From: Solobacterium sp.
GTDB lineage: Bacteria; Bacillota_I; Bacilli_A; Erysipelotrichales; Erysipelotrichaceae
Reading direction: 5' to 3'
Assembly: GCA_017536845.1 (NCBI GenBank)
Contig: JAFWCP010000223.1
Location: forward strand, 1-8,952
Length of the DNA: 8,952 nt
Shown here: piece by piece, positions 6,969-8,952 of the stretch
Position numbering within the stretch: the stretch's first letter is position 1
Layout: each line of letters begins with the position of its first letter
The notes under the pieces: generated by a model
Seen by the model: the letters and a program-made list of their open reading frames with translations, nothing else
Databases searched by the model: none
Told to the model about the DNA's origin: nothing
Translations under genes and position numbers: made by a program

Positions 6969-8066
6969 ATGAGATACAGGACAAACAGAAAAACCGGTGA
7001 CAGAATCAGTGAAATCGGCATCGGTTCATCCTACATGTATGAAGCAGGGAAAGAAGAAGCCGTCAGGGCTTTACGACGGGCGTATGAAGGCGGCATCAAT
7101 TACTTTGACCTTGCGGCCGGGCATGGCGATACCTTTCCCATCTATGGTGAAGCCCTGCATGATGTAAGAGAAAACATCTTCTACCAGATCCATTTCGGTG
7201 CCGACTACACCAAAGGTGAATACGGCTGGTCACTGGATCTGCATACCATTCAGAATTCAGTGAAGAAGATGCTGAAGGAATTAAGGACGGATTATATTGA
7301 TTACGGCTTCATCTACTGCCAGGATGAAATCAGCGACTGGGAAACGTACAAGAAAAACGGCGTCTATGATTATCTGCTTTCCCTGAAGGAGAAAGGCATC
7401 GTCAGGCACATCGGCCTGTCTTCCCATACCCCGTCTGTCATCCAGGCCATCCTGGATGAAGCAGATATCGACATGCTCATGTTTTCCATCAACCCCGGCT
7501 ATGACTATGGCCAGGGCGACTATGCCAACGGCAGCGTTGATGAAAGAAATGCTGTTTACCGCCGCTGTGAAGCGGAAGGCATAGGCATTTCGGTCATGAA
7601 GCCGTTCTCCGGCGGCCAGATGCTGGATGCATCCCTTTCCCCTTTCGGCAAGGCTTTGACCATCCATCAGTGCCTGAAGTATGTCCTGGACAAGCCGGGC
7701 GTGCTTGTTGCCCTGCCCGGTGCACAGAGCGTAAAGCAGGTGGAAGACCTTCTTGCCTATGAAACCCTGAGCGAAGAAGAGCTGGACTACTCTGTCATTG
7801 CTTCCTTTACCCCATCCAATGCCATGGGCAGATGTGTCTACTGCGGCCACTGCCGGCCCTGTCCGATGGGCATTGACATCGGCCTGGTGAACAAATACTA
7901 CGACCTTGCCTTAGCCGGTGATGCCATGGCCGTTGAGCACTACAGGACGCTTGAAACCAACGCTTCCGCCTGCATCAAGTGCGGGCACTGCGATTCCCGC
8001 TGCCCGTTCCATGTCAGACAAAGTGAGCGGATGCAGGAAATCAGAGCATACATGGACATGCATTAA
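6969..8066 (+). CDS. Aldo/keto reductase with C-terminal 2x[4Fe-4S] ferredoxin domain
   Basis: A 365-residue cytosolic protein. The ATG at 6969 is chosen because AGGAGG lies 4 bases before it and the fold starts at once (MRYRTNRKTGDRISEIGIGS); longer in-frame starts would add residues unlike the family. Residues about 1-280 form the TIM-barrel aldo/keto reductase domain, with INYFDLA (43-49), GIVRHIGLSSHTP (143-155) and GIGISVMKPFSGG (204-216). Residues 285-365 carry two iron-sulfur motifs: CVYCGHCRPCP (C289, C292, C295, C298) and CIKCGHCDSRCP (C335, C338, C341, C345). This layout matches the ferredoxin-fused COG1453-type reductases of anaerobes, where the clusters probably pass electrons to a bound cofactor. 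The aldo/keto reductase tetrad looks altered: D47 remains, but the lysine site is H75 (FYQIH) and the histidine site is Y116 (FIYCQD). Ordinary NADPH aldehyde reduction is therefore doubtful and the substrate is unknown. Confidence 0.9.
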   Translation: MRYRTNRKTGDRISEIGIGSSYMYEAGKEEAVRALRRAYEGGINYFDLAAGHGDTFPIYGEALHDVRENIFYQIHFGADYTKGEYGWSLDLHTIQNSVKKMLKELRTDYIDYGFIYCQDEISDWETYKKNGVYDYLLSLKEKGIVRHIGLSSHTPSVIQAILDEADIDMLMFSINPGYDYGQGDYANGSVDERNAVYRRCEAEGIGISVMKPFSGGQMLDASLSPFGKALTIHQCLKYVLDKPGVLVALPGAQSVKQVEDLLAYETLSEEELDYSVIASFTPSNAMGRCVYCGHCRPCPMGIDIGLVNKYYDLALAGDAMAVEHYRTLETNASACIKCGHCDSRCPFHVRQSERMQEIRAYMDMH

Positions 8067-8076
8067 GACCATTCAG

Positions 8077-8102
8077 AAGAGGACATCACCGTCCTCTTTT
8101 TT
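8077..8102 (+). terminator. Rho-independent terminator between convergent genes
   Basis: AAGAGGAC pairs with GTCCTCTT (8 bp) around the loop ATCACC and is followed by T through 8102, 11 bases after the reductase stop codon. On the other strand the hairpin lacks a good T-run, so it terminates the reductase transcript mainly; the TetR gene ends only a few bases away. Confidence 0.85.
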
Positions 8103-8104
8103 CG

Positions 8105-8632
8105 TCAGTCCCCGAAGTAAATCCTGTGCAGTTCTGCCGGCATGGAGGCATACATCATATCCACCTCCGTTTCCGCCGACGTCAGGTCATCATACAGGGC
8201 CCACTCCTGGGTCATGCCCACACAGCCGAAACAGTACAGGCGGATGCTGAAAAGGGTCTGGGCATCCAGGCTGTCAACGTTGAGAATGCGCATGGCCTCT
8301 TTGATATACCGCTCGGAAAAATATTCAAGCATATACCTCCACAGAGCATTCTGCGAGACATCTTCATACGCCCGGCGGTAAAAAGACATATCCCGCTTCA
8401 TGCCCCGTAACGCATTGGCCGCCCCCTCCCGGTCGCAGACTTCCGTCTTGCCTGCTTCCTGATAAAAGATCCAGGCAATCACATCATACTTGTCCTTGAA
8501 ATAATAATAAAACGCCGGCCGCTCGATCTGCGCCTTACGGCACAGCTCGGTAATCCGGATCTTATCCACCGGCGTTGTCTTCATCAGTTCCTTCATAGCC
8601 GCGGCAATCCACTGCCTGGTGCGCTCTGCCAT
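8105..8632 (-). CDS. TetR/AcrR-family transcriptional regulator
   Basis: A 175-residue protein. AAAGGAG lies 7 bases before the ATG at 8632-8630. Residues about 5-50 form the TetR DNA-binding domain: RQWIAAAMKELMKTTPVDKI, then the helix-turn-helix ITELCRKAQIERPAFYYYFKDKYDVI (27-52), with the YYYFKDK recognition-helix end typical of the family. The C-terminal half (about 65-175) is all-helical, rich in aromatic residues and cysteine (YCFGCVG), and should form the ligand-binding and dimer domain; it resembles the short Firmicute regulators related to DhaS. It is convergent with the reductase and divergent from the lipoprotein gene at 8744. The near-palindrome at 8647-8672, lying 15 bases upstream of its start, is the likely operator, so autorepression and control of the divergent gene are expected. 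The ligand is unknown. Confidence 0.92.
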   Translation of the reverse strand: MAERTRQWIAAAMKELMKTTPVDKIRITELCRKAQIERPAFYYYFKDKYDVIAWIFYQEAGKTEVCDREGAANALRGMKRDMSFYRRAYEDVSQNALWRYMLEYFSERYIKEAMRILNVDSLDAQTLFSIRLYCFGCVGMTQEWALYDDLTSAETEVDMMYASMPAELHRIYFGD

Positions 8633-8646
8633 ATGATCACTCCTTT

Positions 8647-8672
8647 TCTTACAGAATCCTGTTTCCGTAAGA
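8647..8672. promoter_or_regulatory. Near-palindromic operator candidate for the TetR regulator
   Basis: TCTTACAGAA (8647-8656) and TTCCGTAAGA (8663-8672) are inverted repeats matching at 9 of 10 positions around a 6-base centre. Placement between the TetR gene and the divergent lipoprotein gene, plus the size and symmetry, fit a TetR-dimer binding site. It lies close to the TetR ribosome site, so bound repressor would block that transcript. Confidence 0.6.
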
Positions 8673-8708
8673 TTTCCGACAGAGCCGTTTTCCCTTTCTG
8701 AAAATCAC

Positions 8709-8714
8709 TATTCT
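8709..8714 (+). promoter_or_regulatory. Weak candidate -10 for the second lipoprotein gene
   Basis: TATTCT lies 30 bases before the ATG at 8744, with no good -35 at 16-18 bases. The AGGAGG ribosome site follows at 8730-8735. The TetR operator candidate lies about 40 bases upstream, near the expected -35 side. Confidence 0.3.
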
Positions 8715-8743
8715 ATTCACGAACCAAAGAGGAGGAAAACAAG

Positions 8744-8952
8744 ATGAAGAAATGTATGACAGCAGCGCCAGGCGATCCTGATGGCTGGATGCGCAGGCAA
8801 TTCCACAGCATCTTCCACAGCGGCATCATCCGCTGCACAGCCCGTCAGTTCCGCAGCTGACAGTACGGTTTCTGACAGCACAGTGGAAGAAAGTACACCG
8901 GCAGCCGATGTCGTCATACGTACCGTGCAGGAAAAGGCACGTACAGTTATCA
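8744..8952 (+). pseudogene. Frameshifted lipoprotein gene, partial (continues past the right edge)
   Basis: AGGAGG sits 8 bases before the ATG at 8744, and the frame starts MKKCMTAA, the beginning of a lipoprotein signal. This frame stops at 8858-8860 after 38 residues of unlikely sequence. In another frame, from 8772 to the edge, 60 codons read AILMAGCAGNSTASSTAASS and onward: the rest of the signal, a lipobox (LMAGC, cysteine codon 8790-8792) and an S/T/A/E-rich linker without a stop. That frame has a stop at 8757-8759 and no usable start before the lipobox. Removing one base between about 8765 and 8775 would join the halves into MKKCMTAA-x-AILMAGC. So either the gene is broken by a +1 shift or the read has an error. 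The visible end EKARTVI resembles DKPRTIV at the start of the enzyme domain of the lipoprotein at 5214, so a paralogue is possible. Confidence 0.7.

Noticed and set aside
7281..7850. A 189-codon minus-strand frame inside the reductase gene
   Set aside because: It is antisense to a clear aldo/keto reductase and lacks a ribosome site or recognisable domain.
8717..8917. A 66-codon minus-strand frame across the second lipoprotein
   Set aside because: Its composition is the mirror of the low-complexity S/T/A linker, and it has no ribosome site.

Overview
The window looks like chromosomal DNA of a low-to-mid GC Firmicute, most probably a gut-associated lineage such as Erysipelotrichia or a neighbouring clostridial group. 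The basis is strong AAGGAGG-type ribosome binding sites, Gram-positive lipoproteins with alanine/serine-rich linkers, an AgrC/LytTR-type two-component pair, and a ferredoxin-fused aldo/keto reductase of a kind common in anaerobic gut Firmicutes. The taxonomic call is inference; no rRNA or marker gene is present. I saw no tRNA, rRNA, CRISPR array, insertion sequence, integrase or attachment site.

Layout. Positions 1-1895 (minus) hold most of a large secreted beta-helix-like protein that runs off the left edge. Positions 2085-2917 (minus) hold a two-gene unit: a 63-residue protein of unknown family overlapping by 4 bp a 214-residue GNAT-fold acetyltransferase, closed by two tandem rho-independent terminators. 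Positions 3000-5069 (minus) hold an AgrA-like response regulator followed directly by an AgrC-like sensor kinase. Transcribed away from that pair is a lipoprotein with a nucleoside-hydrolase-like domain (5214-6815, plus; DUF1593/Sde182 type) with its own terminator. Next is a ferredoxin-fused aldo/keto reductase (6969-8066, plus). It converges on a TetR-family repressor (8105-8632, minus). Divergent from the repressor, a second lipoprotein gene starts at 8744 but carries a frameshift in its signal peptide and runs off the right edge. All gaps between genes are under 200 bases.

Working together. The window reads as cell-surface and environmental-sensing functions: a secreted adhesin-like protein, two lipoproteins, a peptide-type sensor system and a ligand-responsive repressor. 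The response regulator and first lipoprotein share a 144-base divergent region containing an 8-bp inverted repeat. The TetR gene and second lipoprotein share a divergent region containing a 26-bp near-palindrome that is a good operator candidate. The clearest unexplained items are the small protein/GNAT pair (possibly toxin-antitoxin-like), the AgrC/AgrA-like pair with no agrB/agrD nearby, and the frameshifted lipoprotein whose visible end resembles the start of the catalytic domain of the first lipoprotein.
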